Below are positions 1 through 8,638 of a DNA stretch of 64,000 nucleotides, piece by piece; position 1 is the first letter of the stretch, and the number at the start of each line of letters is the position of its first letter. This DNA is from Candidatus Fonsibacter sp. Its GTDB lineage: Bacteria > Pseudomonadota > Alphaproteobacteria > Pelagibacterales > Pelagibacteraceae. The stretch is from assembly GCA_009693745.1 (NCBI GenBank), contig SHWR01000001.1:1-64000 (forward strand), given 5' to 3'. The position numbers were made by a program, and so were the translations under genes. Below the pieces are notes generated by a model. That model saw nothing but the letters and a program-made list of their open reading frames with translations, was not told the DNA's origin and did not search any database.

Positions 1-134
1 AATGCAAGCGCAGCCAATATATGTCCATAATAAGTTAAGTTTGTAAAAACTCTTAATATAAATTTATGATCATCTTTAATTTTTAGATAATCACAAAGAA
101 CATTGCCCGGATTATAAAGTAACTCTAATTTCAA
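1..134 (-). CDS. Possible partial small membrane-associated protein, runs off left edge
   Basis: The minus strand is open from position 155 to the left edge. The only usual start in that stretch is TTG at 134, which gives a protein beginning MKLELLYNPGNVLCDYLKIK and ending at the edge in a hydrophobic run (YYGHILAALA). The composition looks like real protein rather than random AT-rich reading, with a polar N-terminus followed by a candidate membrane segment. I do not recognise the family. The start is uncertain because there is no ATG, and a stop lies just upstream at 156-158. It is transcribed away from the proC-like gene, so 135-200 could be a shared promoter region. Confidence 0.4.
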   Translation of the reverse strand, partial: MKLELLYNPGNVLCDYLKIKDDHKFILRVFTNLTYYGHILAALA

Positions 135-200
135 ATAACTAACCCTGTTTTGTAACTATTAAGAGGTCTATTAACTACGAATCCCATATTCTTTTATCCA

Positions 201-323
201 ATGTTAAAAGTCAATTTTAGCAACGTTAGTAGGTTTAATTCTATGGAAAACGAAAGTTTTACTGATCTTATAATTGGACGCAAGAATGGTATATCTAATT
301 TAATCAATTTTTTAAAAATATGA
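201..323 (+). CDS. Small ORF overlapping the start of the proC-like gene
   Basis: A 40-codon frame starts at ATG 201, with a second possible ATG at 243 giving 26 residues (MENESFTDLIIGRKNGISNL and so on). It ends with TGA at 321-323, so it overlaps the next gene's ATG at 320 in the ATGA arrangement typical of translationally coupled genes in this window. It could be a leader peptide or a small conserved gene. No family is recognised and the frame is short enough to be chance. The overlap is its main support. Bases 135-200 show nothing clear. Confidence 0.3.
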   Translation: MLKVNFSNVSRFNSMENESFTDLIIGRKNGISNLINFLKI

Positions 324-1084
324 AATTAGGTTTTGTTGGTGTTGGAAAGATTGCAACTTCTGTTGTTGAGGGAATTTTTAAAGCAAAAATAAACGTTAAA
401 GAAATAATTCTTTCTCCTAAAAATAAAAATAACGTTAAAGTTCTAAAAAATAAATTTTCAAGAATTAAAATTGCAAAATCTAATCAAGAGGTATTGAATA
501 AATCTAATTGGATTGTGTTGTCAATTACTCCAAAAGTTGGAAAACAGATATTGAAAAAATTAAAATTCAAGAATAGTCATACAGTTTTAAATTTTATCTC
601 GACTATCCATAATCAAGAATTAAAAAGGATAATATCGCCTGCTAAAAAAATATTTAAAATTGCGCCTCTTCCTATGATTAAACATAATCTAGGCCCTATT
701 ATTATTTATCCAAAAAACAAAGTGATTGAGGGTTTCTTTAATAAACTTGGGAAAGTCATTGCGACAAGTAATGAAAAAGAAAATAAAAAATTATGGGTGA
801 TGACTTCATTTATGGCAACGTACTTTGAAATATTTAATACCGCACATAAATGGTTTTTAAGAAAAGGAATTAATAAAAATAAATCGATGGAATATCTAAA
901 TCATTTATTTAAAGCACTAAATAATGTAACTATAAAAAATCCAAACTCTTCTATGGATAAAGTGATTAAAGAATTTCAGACTAAGGATGGCATTAATGAA
1001 GAGCTTTTAAGTAGAACAAAAAAATCTGGAGTATTTAAAAATTTAAATAAAGGTTTTGATAAAATTTATAACAGAGTAAAATAA
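320..1084 (+). CDS. proC: Pyrroline-5-carboxylate reductase-like protein
   Basis: This is a probable NAD(P)H-dependent reductase of the ProC family, whose classical members convert 1-pyrroline-5-carboxylate to L-proline in the cytoplasm. At 254 residues it is slightly shorter than typical ProC (about 270). The N-terminus has a Rossmann dinucleotide motif (FVGVGKIA, residues 5-12), followed by the family blocks NFISTIHNQEL and APLPMI. The C-terminal half is divergent: the usual small-residue substrate motif of canonical ProC is hard to see, and the protein ends in a lysine-rich tail. It may therefore act on another cyclic imine. It is convergent with pdxH, with two bases between stop codons. 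Family assignment is fairly sure; the exact substrate is not. Confidence 0.7.
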   Translation: MKLGFVGVGKIATSVVEGIFKAKINVKEIILSPKNKNNVKVLKNKFSRIKIAKSNQEVLNKSNWIVLSITPKVGKQILKKLKFKNSHTVLNFISTIHNQELKRIISPAKKIFKIAPLPMIKHNLGPIIIYPKNKVIEGFFNKLGKVIATSNEKENKKLWVMTSFMATYFEIFNTAHKWFLRKGINKNKSMEYLNHLFKALNNVTIKNPNSSMDKVIKEFQTKDGINEELLSRTKKSGVFKNLNKGFDKIYNRVK

Positions 1085-1086
1085 TC

Positions 1087-1722
1087 TTAAGGATATAAAA
1101 TTTCCTTTATCCAATGAGATCTCAATTTTTTATATCTAAGTCTTTCGTGAATTCTATTATTGCCGTCTAACCAAAATTCAATCTCATTTGCTTTTAAGGC
1201 CCAGCCTGACCAATGAGGAGGTCTTGGAACTTTTTTATAAATTGGAAACTTTATTTTATATTCTTTAATTCTTTTAATTAAATCAAATCTAGATTTCATT
1301 GGAGTTGATTGTATGGATGCCCATGCTCCAATTCTGCTACCGTAAGGTCTTGAGTTAAAATACTGATCAGCAATTTTATTTGGAACTTTTTTAATTGAAC
1401 CATCAATTCTTATTTGTCTTCTTATGCTTTTCCAATGAAAGCACATGGAGGCTTTTGGATTGCTTTTTAATTCATTGCTTTTTTTACTTTTTAAATTTGT
1501 ATAAAAAATAAACTCTTTATTCGTTAATCCTTTTAAAAGAACCATGCGAACCGATGGCTGTTTGTTGCGATTAACAGTCGCAAGCGCTAGAGCATTTGGG
1601 TCGTTAATTTCTGTTTTTTTAGCTTTTGCCATCCAAGCTTTGAATAGCTCAAATGGATTTTTCTTATTTAAAAAACATGAATTGAGTCCAAGTTTGTTCG
1701 ATTTATATTTTTTTTGATTCAT
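1087..1722 (-). CDS. pdxH: Pyridoxamine 5'-phosphate oxidase
   Basis: This FMN-dependent cytoplasmic oxidase converts pyridoxine or pyridoxamine 5'-phosphate to pyridoxal 5'-phosphate in vitamin B6 salvage and synthesis. The 211-residue length is normal. Family motifs include PSVRMVLLKG near the N-terminal FMN site, CFHWKSIRRQIRIDG in the centre, and the C-terminal signature PRPPHWSGW followed by EFW and RIHERLRY, which carries substrate and FMN contacts. The ATG at 1722 is the natural start. It diverges from aroC across only 33 bases, an arrangement common near aroC in Alphaproteobacteria. PLP is required by MetZ encoded later in the window. Confidence 0.93.
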   Translation of the reverse strand: MNQKKYKSNKLGLNSCFLNKKNPFELFKAWMAKAKKTEINDPNALALATVNRNKQPSVRMVLLKGLTNKEFIFYTNLKSKKSNELKSNPKASMCFHWKSIRRQIRIDGSIKKVPNKIADQYFNSRPYGSRIGAWASIQSTPMKSRFDLIKRIKEYKIKFPIYKKVPRPPHWSGWALKANEIEFWLDGNNRIHERLRYKKLRSHWIKEILYP

Positions 1723-1755
1723 AAATAACTAAAAATACCCTATAAAATATATTTA

Positions 1756-2841
1756 ATGTCATTTAATACTTTTGGAAAGCTATTTAGGTTCACTACTTGG
1801 GGAGAATCCCATGGTCCTGCAATTGGCTGTGTGGTTGATGGTTGTCCCCCAAATATTGATATTTCTGAAAAAGATGTTCAAATTGAATTAAATAAAAGAA
1901 GACCAGGTCAGTCAAAATTTGTAACTCAAAGAAAAGAAAAAGATCAGGTGCAAATATTGTCTGGCGTATTTCAAGGGAAAACTACTGGGACACCCATATC
2001 AATGATCATCTTTAACGAAGACACCAAGTCTAGAGATTATGAAAGTATAAAAGATAAATTTAGACCAGGACATGCTGATTTTACTTACTTTATGAAGTAT
2101 GGAAACCGTGATTTTAGAGGTGGTGGAAGACAATCCGCTAGAGAAACTGCCTCACGAGTTGCAGCAGGTGCTATTGCTAAAACTGTTTTAAATAAATTAC
2201 TTGGAAAAAAATTCTCAATTATTGGAGGAGTTATTCAAATTGGTCCATTAATGATTGATCATAGTCTTTGGAGTGATAAAGAAATTAGAAAAAATCCTTT
2301 CTTTTGTCCTGACAAAGAAACTGTTCCTGTATGGGAACAATACTTGTTAGATATCAGAAAAGCTGGAAGTTCATGTGGTGCAATTATTGAACTTAGAGCA
2401 AGGGGAGTTCCTGTTGGACTAGGCGCTCCTATTTACTCAAAATTAGATCAAGATATTGCTGCAGGGCTTATGAGTATCAATGCAGTCAAAGGTGTAAACA
2501 TTGGTGCTGGGATGAATGCTGCAAGTTTAACAGGAGAAACAAATTCCGATGAGATAAAATCTAAAGGTGGAAAAGCAAAATTTTTATCTAATAAAGCAGG
2601 TGGAATTTTAGGTGGAATTTCAACTGGTCAAGAAATTGTTGCATCATTTGCAGTTAAGCCTACATCGTCAATTTTAAATACTCGTGACACCATTGATACA
2701 AAAGGAAGAAATACTAAAATTTCTGTTCGTGGCAGACATGACCCTTGCGTTGGTATTCGGGCTGTTCCAATTGGAGAAGCCATGCTTGCATGTATTCTGC
2801 TAGATCATTTAATGATGCACCGAGCACAATGCGGTAACTAA
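1756..2841 (+). CDS. aroC: Chorismate synthase
   Basis: It converts 5-enolpyruvylshikimate 3-phosphate to chorismate, the last shared step toward aromatic amino acids, folate and quinones, and needs reduced FMN. The 361-residue protein opens with the family signature [18 protein letters not shown] and carries the central [20 protein letters not shown] block and the C-terminal signature [18 protein letters not shown]. All parts of the family are present and the length is normal. ATG 1756 is the start. The stop codon is three bases before the GTG of the rhomboid gene, so the two are probably co-transcribed. Confidence 0.97.
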   Translation: MSFNTFGKLFRFTTWGESHGPAIGCVVDGCPPNIDISEKDVQIELNKRRPGQSKFVTQRKEKDQVQILSGVFQGKTTGTPISMIIFNEDTKSRDYESIKDKFRPGHADFTYFMKYGNRDFRGGGRQSARETASRVAAGAIAKTVLNKLLGKKFSIIGGVIQIGPLMIDHSLWSDKEIRKNPFFCPDKETVPVWEQYLLDIRKAGSSCGAIIELRARGVPVGLGAPIYSKLDQDIAAGLMSINAVKGVNIGAGMNAASLTGETNSDEIKSKGGKAKFLSNKAGGILGGISTGQEIVASFAVKPTSSILNTRDTIDTKGRNTKISVRGRHDPCVGIRAVPIGEAMLACILLDHLMMHRAQCGN

Positions 2842-2844
2842 TTT

Positions 2845-3582
2845 GTGATTCCACTAAAAGACGATAATATTACACTCTCAACTCCAATACTTAGTTACGC
2901 AATAATAGGTATTTGTGTAGTAGTTTTTTTAATACAAATAAGTTCTCCTGGTTTTGATAATGGAAATTTATTTTATTCTTATGGAGTAGTTCCAACTTCA
3001 CTTCTTGGTACTCAAGCTTTACCAAATGATATAAATAAAATTGATCCTTATCTAACTTTGATTACTTCAATGTTTATGCATGGAGGTTTTATGCATTTAA
3101 TAGGAAATATGCTTTATATGTGGATATTTGCTGACAATATTGAAGATGATCTTGGAAAAGTAAAATTTATTTTATTTTATTTAGCATCAGGTGTGGCGGC
3201 TGCAATGACTCAAGTTTACTTAAATGTAAATTCAACTATCCCAATGGTTGGAGCCAGTGGCGCAATTAGTGGTGTGCTAGGCGCTTATATGATCAGATAC
3301 CCAAGAAATAAGGTTTTAGTATTAATACCTCTTGGATTCTTTTCTCAAATTATAAAAATTCCAGCAGTTTTTGTGTTGGGATTCTGGTTTATTTTACAAT
3401 TTATAAGCTCAAGCGGAAGCTCTGGTCAAGGTGGAGTAGCTTATGGAGCACATATAGGAGGATTTATATTTGGTGCAGCTGTGATGTTTTTCTTTGGTAA
3501 TTTTTTAATTCCTCAAAAAGCATTCTTTAAATCTCTTAATGAAAAAGATAATAGTAAAAAAAATCCTTGGACACAGGACTGA
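2845..3582 (+). CDS. Rhomboid family intramembrane serine protease
   Basis: A polytopic inner-membrane protein of 245 residues with the rhomboid fold. The HGGFMHLIGNMLYMWIF block of the second membrane helix holds the oxyanion-hole His and Asn. The catalytic serine lies in GASGAISG (Ser138) and the catalytic histidine in AYGAHIGGF (His203). These proteins cleave substrates within the membrane; the substrate here cannot be told. The start is GTG at 2845, three bases after the aroC stop, so translation probably depends on aroC. An intrinsic terminator follows at 3638-3663. Confidence 0.9.
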   Translation: MIPLKDDNITLSTPILSYAIIGICVVVFLIQISSPGFDNGNLFYSYGVVPTSLLGTQALPNDINKIDPYLTLITSMFMHGGFMHLIGNMLYMWIFADNIEDDLGKVKFILFYLASGVAAAMTQVYLNVNSTIPMVGASGAISGVLGAYMIRYPRNKVLVLIPLGFFSQIIKIPAVFVLGFWFILQFISSSGSSGQGGVAYGAHIGGFIFGAAVMFFFGNFLIPQKAFFKSLNEKDNSKKNPWTQD

Positions 3583-3625
3583 GTTACCCACATAAAATAA
3601 CAGCAAAATCAGTCGAATGTTCTTG

Positions 3626-3664
3626 TTTTGATTCCCTTTTGATTCCATTTTGAATCAAATTTTC
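3626..3664 (+). terminator. Probable intrinsic terminator after the rhomboid gene
   Basis: A perfect 8-base-pair stem (TTTGATTC at 3638-3645 with GAATCAAA at 3652-3659) and a six-base loop are followed by a T run at 3660-3663. A direct copy of the 10-mer TTTTGATTCC sits at 3626-3635 and again at 3637-3646, so part of the stem is duplicated. The stem is AT-rich and the T run short, so strength is uncertain. It closes the aroC-rhomboid unit. Confidence 0.55.
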
Positions 3665-3694
3665 TACTTTTAAGAGTGTATGTGTATACTTTAA

Positions 3695-4438
3695 TTAAAT
3701 CGTCATTCCGCCATCTAATGGGTAAACAACTCCAGTAGAAAACGCCGATTCATCACTTGCTAAATATGCAGCAAGAGCTGCTACTTCTTCTGGTTTTCCT
3801 AACCTTCCCATTGGCTGTCTTTCAATAAAATCTTTTCTCGCCTTTTCAGGATCCTTAAATGCATTTACTCTATCTTCCCAAGAAGGAGTATGAACGGTTC
3901 CAGGTGCAATAGCATTACATCTAATATTGTATTTTAAAAAATCTACAGCAATTGATTTTGTAAGACCCACCACAGCAGCTTTGGTTGCTCCGTATACAAA
4001 TCTATCTTTCACGCCTTTAACACTCGATACAACAGAGGCCATGTTAATTATTACTCCTGATTTTTGGTTTATCATTTTAGGAATAATATTTTTGATCATT
4101 AAATACATTGATCTAACGTTTACATTAAATGAAAAATCCCAGTCTTTTTCTTCACACTCTAGTATTGTTCCATTGTGTACAAAACCAACACAGTTAAAAA
4201 GAATATCAACTTTAGAAATAGTTTCTGCAAATTTTTTAACGTCAAAAGAATTAGTTGAGTCTAAAGTGTAAGTTTTAATTTCAGGATACTCTTTTGTGAG
4301 TTCTTCCAGTTTATGAGTTCTATTAATATCTGTCGCAATAACATTTGCACCTTCTTTAAGGAAACGAATAGCAGTTTCTTTTCCTATTCCCTGTCCTGCT
4401 GCTGTAATTATTACGCTTTTATTTTCTAATCTTTTCAT
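3695..4438 (-). CDS. SDR oxidoreductase, BDH2/DHRS6-like
   Basis: A classical short-chain dehydrogenase/reductase of 247 residues using NAD(P). It has a cofactor motif TAAGQGIG (residues 12-19), the catalytic Ser135, Tyr149 and Lys153 (YGATK), and a PG motif after the sheet. By memory its sequence is strikingly close to the animal BDH2 (DHRS6) group, sharing FNCVGFVHNGTILECEEKDW and NVNVRSMYLMIK. Bacterial relatives are annotated as 3-hydroxybutyrate or 2-keto-3-deoxy-L-fuconate dehydrogenase. The true substrate is not evident. It stands alone, divergent from the DUF1445 gene across 40 bases. Confidence 0.85.
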   Translation of the reverse strand: MKRLENKSVIITAAGQGIGKETAIRFLKEGANVIATDINRTHKLEELTKEYPEIKTYTLDSTNSFDVKKFAETISKVDILFNCVGFVHNGTILECEEKDWDFSFNVNVRSMYLMIKNIIPKMINQKSGVIINMASVVSSVKGVKDRFVYGATKAAVVGLTKSIAVDFLKYNIRCNAIAPGTVHTPSWEDRVNAFKDPEKARKDFIERQPMGRLGKPEEVAALAAYLASDESAFSTGVVYPLDGGMTI

Positions 4439-4478
4439 CTAAGTTATATTTTGTATTAAAAATTTTTTATAAAATTAA

Positions 4479-5267
4479 ATGTTAAATATCACAGATCCAG
4501 CTAAGGCAAGAAAAATTATTAGAGCCGATAAATACGATAAACAAACTGCAGGTATTGCTGGAAAATATGTACAAGGAAACATTTGTATATTACCTAGCAA
4601 GTACGCTCTTGATTTTGCAGCATTCTGTCAAAAAAACCCAAAACCTTGTCCGCTTATTGGTTTTGGAATTAAAGGTGATCCTCATTTAAAAGATTTGGGA
4701 AATATAGACATCAGAACAGATGTTCCAAAATATAGAATTTGGCAAAATGGAAAAATAATAGATGAACCCAAAAATATAAAAAAATATTGGAATGATGATT
4801 TGGTAACGTTCGTTCTAGGATGTTCCATGTCATTTGAACTGCCATTAATGGATGCTGGAATTGAAATGCAGCATATAAAAAATAATACAACAGTTCCAAT
4901 GTATAAAACAAATATTGATTGTGAACCTGCGGGACCTTTTAAAGGAAAATTAGTTGTATCAATGAGACCTTTGAATGCAGAAGATACTATTAAGGCAATT
5001 CAAATTTCTTCTCGATTTCCAGCGGTCCATGGAGCACCCGTTCATCTTGGTGATCCTTCTCAAATTGGAATAAAAGACATTATGAAGCCAGAATATGGAG
5101 ACGCACCAAGAATTATTAAAAATAACGAAATTCCGGTGTTTTGGGCTTGTGGAGTAACACCTCAGTCTGTTGTTGAAAATTGTAAACCTGATTTTTGTAT
5201 AACTCACAAACCAGGTGCAATGTTAATTACCGATAAATTAAATAGTAACCTTGCTGCGATCAATTAA
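4479..5267 (+). CDS. DUF1445 family protein (YcsI / D-glutamate cyclase-like, putative hydro-lyase)
   Basis: A 262-residue protein matching the full length of the DUF1445/YcsI family. Conserved-looking blocks include GNICILPSKYALDFAAFC, RTDVPKYRIW, FVLGCSMSFELPL, VSMRPLNAEDTI, GAPVHLGDP and FWACGVTPQ. The mammalian enzyme with this domain is D-glutamate cyclase, which makes 5-oxo-D-proline from D-glutamate; bacterial YcsI has no settled reaction. In Bacillus subtilis ycsI lies in the operon with ycsF, kipI and kipA, the PxpA, PxpB and PxpC homologues, and homologues of those three also occur a few kilobases downstream here. The 3' end overlaps the stop of the livF-like gene by four bases. Confidence 0.85.
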   Translation: MLNITDPAKARKIIRADKYDKQTAGIAGKYVQGNICILPSKYALDFAAFCQKNPKPCPLIGFGIKGDPHLKDLGNIDIRTDVPKYRIWQNGKIIDEPKNIKKYWNDDLVTFVLGCSMSFELPLMDAGIEMQHIKNNTTVPMYKTNIDCEPAGPFKGKLVVSMRPLNAEDTIKAIQISSRFPAVHGAPVHLGDPSQIGIKDIMKPEYGDAPRIIKNNEIPVFWACGVTPQSVVENCKPDFCITHKPGAMLITDKLNSNLAAIN

Positions 5268-5971
5268 GATCCTAAAAAAACTCTTTTAACTTCTTTGCTG
5301 TCTATTAAATCTTTAGAGGCTCCATCAATTACTAACCTTCCGCTTTCAAGAACATAACCGCGATTTGCCATACTTAAAGCAAGTCTAACATTTTGTTCAA
5401 CGAATAAAATTGCAATTCCACGTTCTGTAATTTTTTTAAATATTAATTTTAAATCCTCAATCACTAGAGGAGCAAGTCCTAGGAAAGGTTCATCCACCAT
5501 TAATAATTTTGGCATCCCCATTAATCCTCTACCGATTGCAAGCATTTGTTGCTCGCCACCTGACATTGTGTTTGCAATTTGACTTGAGCGATCTTTTAAT
5601 TTTGGAAAAAAACTATAAATATCCTGTAAAGATTTATCTCTCTCTGCCTTAGCTTTTTCATGATAAGCGCCTAATAATAAATTCTGCAAAACTGTTAAAT
5701 AAGGAAATACTCTTCTTCTCTCGAGAACATGCGAAATGCCTACACCAACCCTTTGATAAGTTTCAAACTTATGAATTGAAATATTATTAAAATTGATTTC
5801 GCCATTTTTAATTTTAATTAAACCGCTAATACTATTAAGAACGGTACTTTTTCCAGATCCATTTGGACCAAGCAAAGCTACAATTTCTCCTTCTTTAACG
5901 TTTAAAGAAATATTCCAGATTACTTGGTAATTATCGTAAGCAACGTCTATATTTTTTATATTAAGCAGCAT
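5264..5971 (-). CDS. livF: ABC importer ATPase, LivF type
   Basis: A 235-residue cytoplasmic ATPase of a hydrophobic amino acid/amide (HAAT) importer. It has Walker A GPNGSGKST (residues 35-43), signature MSGGEQQM, Walker B LLMVDEP and a switch histidine region after FVEQN. Length and spacing are those of LivF. It is the last gene of the minus-strand unit livH-livM-livG-livF and overlaps livG by 11 bases. The symbol marks family position; the substrate is more likely 5-oxoproline or a related compound than leucine, judging from the neighbouring pxp genes. Confidence 0.88.
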   Translation of the reverse strand: MLLNIKNIDVAYDNYQVIWNISLNVKEGEIVALLGPNGSGKSTVLNSISGLIKIKNGEINFNNISIHKFETYQRVGVGISHVLERRRVFPYLTVLQNLLLGAYHEKAKAERDKSLQDIYSFFPKLKDRSSQIANTMSGGEQQMLAIGRGLMGMPKLLMVDEPFLGLAPLVIEDLKLIFKKITERGIAILFVEQNVRLALSMANRGYVLESGRLVIDGASKDLIDSKEVKRVFLGS

Positions 5972-6686
5972 CGATTGTTCCTAGGTAAGCGTCTATCACT
6001 TGGGAGTTTTGACTAATATTTTTTGGAATATCAAAAGCAATTCTTTTTCCTTGGTTTAGTGCAAGAATTCTATCTGAAATATCCATAATAATTTTCATAT
6101 TATGTTCAATAGTTACAACAGTAATTCCATTCTTTTTCAGTTTTAAAACTAGCTCCACAAGACCTGGGATTGTCCTTTGATCAACTCCACCTGTTACTTC
6201 GTCCATAAGTAATAATTTTGGATCTGTTGCTAAAGCTCTTGCGAGCTCTAATCTTTTACGTTGTCCAGTCGAAAGCTCTTTTGCATAGTGATGTCTTTTT
6301 TCAATTAGATCTACGAAATCAATAATTTCTAAAGCTTTATCACGAGCCACTTTTAAATTTTTCTCTTTTGCTAGTGCACCAACGATAACATTTTCCAATA
6401 ATGTCTGCTCAGCAAATGGTTTCAACTTCTGAAAGGTTCTACCAACTCCCATTCTGCAAATTAAATCAGGTCTGACATTTGTAATATTTTTTTCTCGTAA
6501 CGTAACTTGACCTCGATCTGATTTAGTAAAGCCAGTGATCAGATCAAATAATGTTGACTTTCCAGCGCCATTTGGACCAATAACTCCTAGAATTTCACCC
6601 TCTTTAACATCAAAAGAAATATCACTGTTTGCATGAATGCCACCAAATGATCTGCTTAAATTTTCAACTTTTAATAAAATACTCAT
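5961..6686 (-). CDS. livG: ABC importer ATPase, LivG type
   Basis: The second ATPase of the HAAT importer, 241 residues. It carries Walker [10 protein letters not shown], an [15 protein letters not shown] signature and Walker B LLLMDEV. The signature reads LSTGQ instead of LSGGQ, a common LivG variant. It starts at ATG 6686, overlapping the end of livM by four bases (ATGA), and would pair with LivF as a heterodimer under the LivH and LivM permeases. Confidence 0.88.
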   Translation of the reverse strand: MSILLKVENLSRSFGGIHANSDISFDVKEGEILGVIGPNGAGKSTLFDLITGFTKSDRGQVTLREKNITNVRPDLICRMGVGRTFQKLKPFAEQTLLENVIVGALAKEKNLKVARDKALEIIDFVDLIEKRHHYAKELSTGQRKRLELARALATDPKLLLMDEVTGGVDQRTIPGLVELVLKLKKNGITVVTIEHNMKIIMDISDRILALNQGKRIAFDIPKNISQNSQVIDAYLGTIDAA

Positions 6687-7708
6687 TTTGCTTTTTCTCT
6701 TTCTCTAAAAGATCTTGGAATAAGAGAAACAATCCCAGCAGGTCTAAAGATGCAAATAATAATAATTAAAACTCCATAAACAATTAAATCGATTGAACGT
6801 CCTGTTCCACCAAAATAAATTCTGGAAAATTCTGATATTGGAATTAAAATTGCCGAACCAATAATTGGCCCCCAAATATTTCCAACTCCTCCCATCACTG
6901 AGATTAATAAAACTAAAATTGATATATCAACATTGAATGCATTATTAGGATCGACAATTAAGACATACTGAGCATAAATGCTCCCCATTGGCGCCATGAT
7001 CATTGCGGAAATAACAAATGCAATAATTTTATATTTTGATACGTGAATGCCAAGGCTTGAAGCTGCATCTGATTGATCACGAATGGCTCTAAGTCGATAT
7101 CCAAGTTTAGATCTATTTAATAACCATACTAAAAAGAATGAACCAACAAAGAAAATTAAAGAAATATAATAATAAGCTACTTTGCTCTTATGAAATTGCA
7201 TTGAAGTCCAAGGACTATCTCTATTAATTGGTATCCATAACCCTGATGACGAACCAACCTCAGGCCATCTTTGAAAAACAACTTGAAAACTTATACCAAT
7301 TAATAAAGTTGCAATTGCAAAGTAATGTCCTTTTAATCTTAAAATTGGAATTCCAATTAACATTGCAACAAATCCTGAAATTCCAATTCCAGCTAAAATC
7401 CCGATCCAAGGAGTAATATGAAGTTTTACATAAAAATATGCAGACGCATAAGCGCCAATTCCAAAAAATATCGCATGACCTAAACTAATTTGACCTGAGA
7501 AACCAGCAAGCACATTCCATGACTGTGCCATCACTGCATGCATAAAAATCATCATCATCAAATGAATTGCAAACTTAGATGGCGAAGTGAAAGGAAATAA
7601 AAATAAACTTAAAATAACAACCCCAATAATTATAAGAGAATTTTTATTAAAATACCAAAGTGGTTCATTCTTTGCCTCTAATAATCTAGGTGAAATATTA
7701 TTATTCAT
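6683..7708 (-). CDS. livM: ABC importer permease, LivM type
   Basis: An inner-membrane permease of 341 residues, with many hydrophobic segments and the family blocks WNVLAGFSGQISLGHAIFFGIGAY, FAIATLLIGISFQ and RAIRDQSDAASSLGI (the loop that docks the ATPases). I chose ATG 7708 over TTG 7723. The strong Shine-Dalgarno GGAGGT lies at 7715-7720, immediately upstream of the ATG, and would fall inside the coding region if the TTG were used. The ATG follows the livH stop by one base. Confidence 0.88.
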   Translation of the reverse strand: MNNNISPRLLEAKNEPLWYFNKNSLIIIGVVILSLFLFPFTSPSKFAIHLMMMIFMHAVMAQSWNVLAGFSGQISLGHAIFFGIGAYASAYFYVKLHITPWIGILAGIGISGFVAMLIGIPILRLKGHYFAIATLLIGISFQVVFQRWPEVGSSSGLWIPINRDSPWTSMQFHKSKVAYYYISLIFFVGSFFLVWLLNRSKLGYRLRAIRDQSDAASSLGIHVSKYKIIAFVISAMIMAPMGSIYAQYVLIVDPNNAFNVDISILVLLISVMGGVGNIWGPIIGSAILIPISEFSRIYFGGTGRSIDLIVYGVLIIIICIFRPAGIVSLIPRSFREREKAK

Positions 7709-7709
7709 C

Positions 7710-8576
7710 TTAGTACCTCCCAAAGATTCCTTGTGGTCTCACAATGACTACAAATAAATAAACTGCAAAAACATAAAGTAATTTAAATGATGGATCGATT
7801 AATAATCCGCCAACAGATTCAACAATTCCAATAATAATTCCTGCAATTAAACTTCCAGTAATACTTCCGAATCCTCCAAGGGCAACAGCTACAAATGCAA
7901 ATAAAGAAAAATTCACTCCTACATCTGGAAATACATAATAGAAATTTGAAAGCATTGAACCTGCAACCGCAACACAACTAAGTCCAATAGCCCATCCTAA
8001 TGCAAACATTTTATTTGAAGGAATTCCTAAAATTTCAGCAGCTTGTCTGTCTTGTGAAGTTGCTTGTAATGCTGTTCCTGCTTCAGTTCTTGTGACAAAA
8101 AAATAAAGTAAAATAAATGCAATAAGACAAACTAAGCTTGCATAGAGTTGTGGTTTACCAATAAAAATTCCTAATATCTCAAACTTACCTTGAATAATTG
8201 GATTTTTAATTGTTCTAAAGTCTGGAGTAAAAAGTAATTGTGCTAGAGCGCGTAAAACAACAGCAAGACCAAACGTTGCACAAATTTGTACCAACATTGT
8301 TGAGTTTAAAATTTTTCGAATAATAAAATAATGTGTAGCCACTCCAATTGCAGCCATAAGCAAAATAGTAAGTGGAATTGAAAAAATCGGATCAATACCA
8401 AATAACATCCAAAACCAAAAAGCCGAGAACATAGAGATCATTAAATGATCACCATGCGCAAAATTTACAATTTCCATGAGACCAAAAATTAAACTTAACC
8501 CTGCAGCAATTAATGCGTAGATCAAACCCATGAGAATTCCGCTAATAAGTGCCTGTATAATAACTTGTGAAGTCAT
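7710..8576 (-). CDS. livH: ABC importer permease, LivH type
   Basis: An inner-membrane permease of 288 residues and the first gene of the minus-strand importer unit. Family blocks include LIYALIAAGLSLIFGLMEIVNFAHG near the N-terminus, RTEAGTALQATSQDRQAAEILGI (the ATPase-coupling loop) and GFGSITGSLIAGIIIGIVE. Length is normal. It is divergent from the binding-protein gene at 8639 across 62 bases that must hold promoters for both. Confidence 0.88.
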   Translation of the reverse strand: MTSQVIIQALISGILMGLIYALIAAGLSLIFGLMEIVNFAHGDHLMISMFSAFWFWMLFGIDPIFSIPLTILLMAAIGVATHYFIIRKILNSTMLVQICATFGLAVVLRALAQLLFTPDFRTIKNPIIQGKFEILGIFIGKPQLYASLVCLIAFILLYFFVTRTEAGTALQATSQDRQAAEILGIPSNKMFALGWAIGLSCVAVAGSMLSNFYYVFPDVGVNFSLFAFVAVALGGFGSITGSLIAGIIIGIVESVGGLLIDPSFKLLYVFAVYLFVVIVRPQGIFGRY

Positions 8577-8638
8577 TGTTATTTTATTTACAATATTTAA
8601 AATTGAAGTTAATCTATTTAAAAAAATAACGGAGATCT
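8577..8638. promoter_or_regulatory. Divergent promoter region of the importer genes
   Basis: The 62 bases separate livH (minus) from the binding-protein gene (plus). The stretch is very AT-rich, so promoter hexamers cannot be picked with confidence. On the plus strand GGAG at 8631-8634 is a good ribosome-binding site five bases before ATG 8639. Joint control of both transcripts from here is inferred. Confidence 0.5.

Noticed and set aside
3927..4271. A 114-codon plus-strand frame opposite the SDR gene
   Set aside because: It is the antisense of a clear SDR with intact catalytic residues and shows no recognisable protein features.
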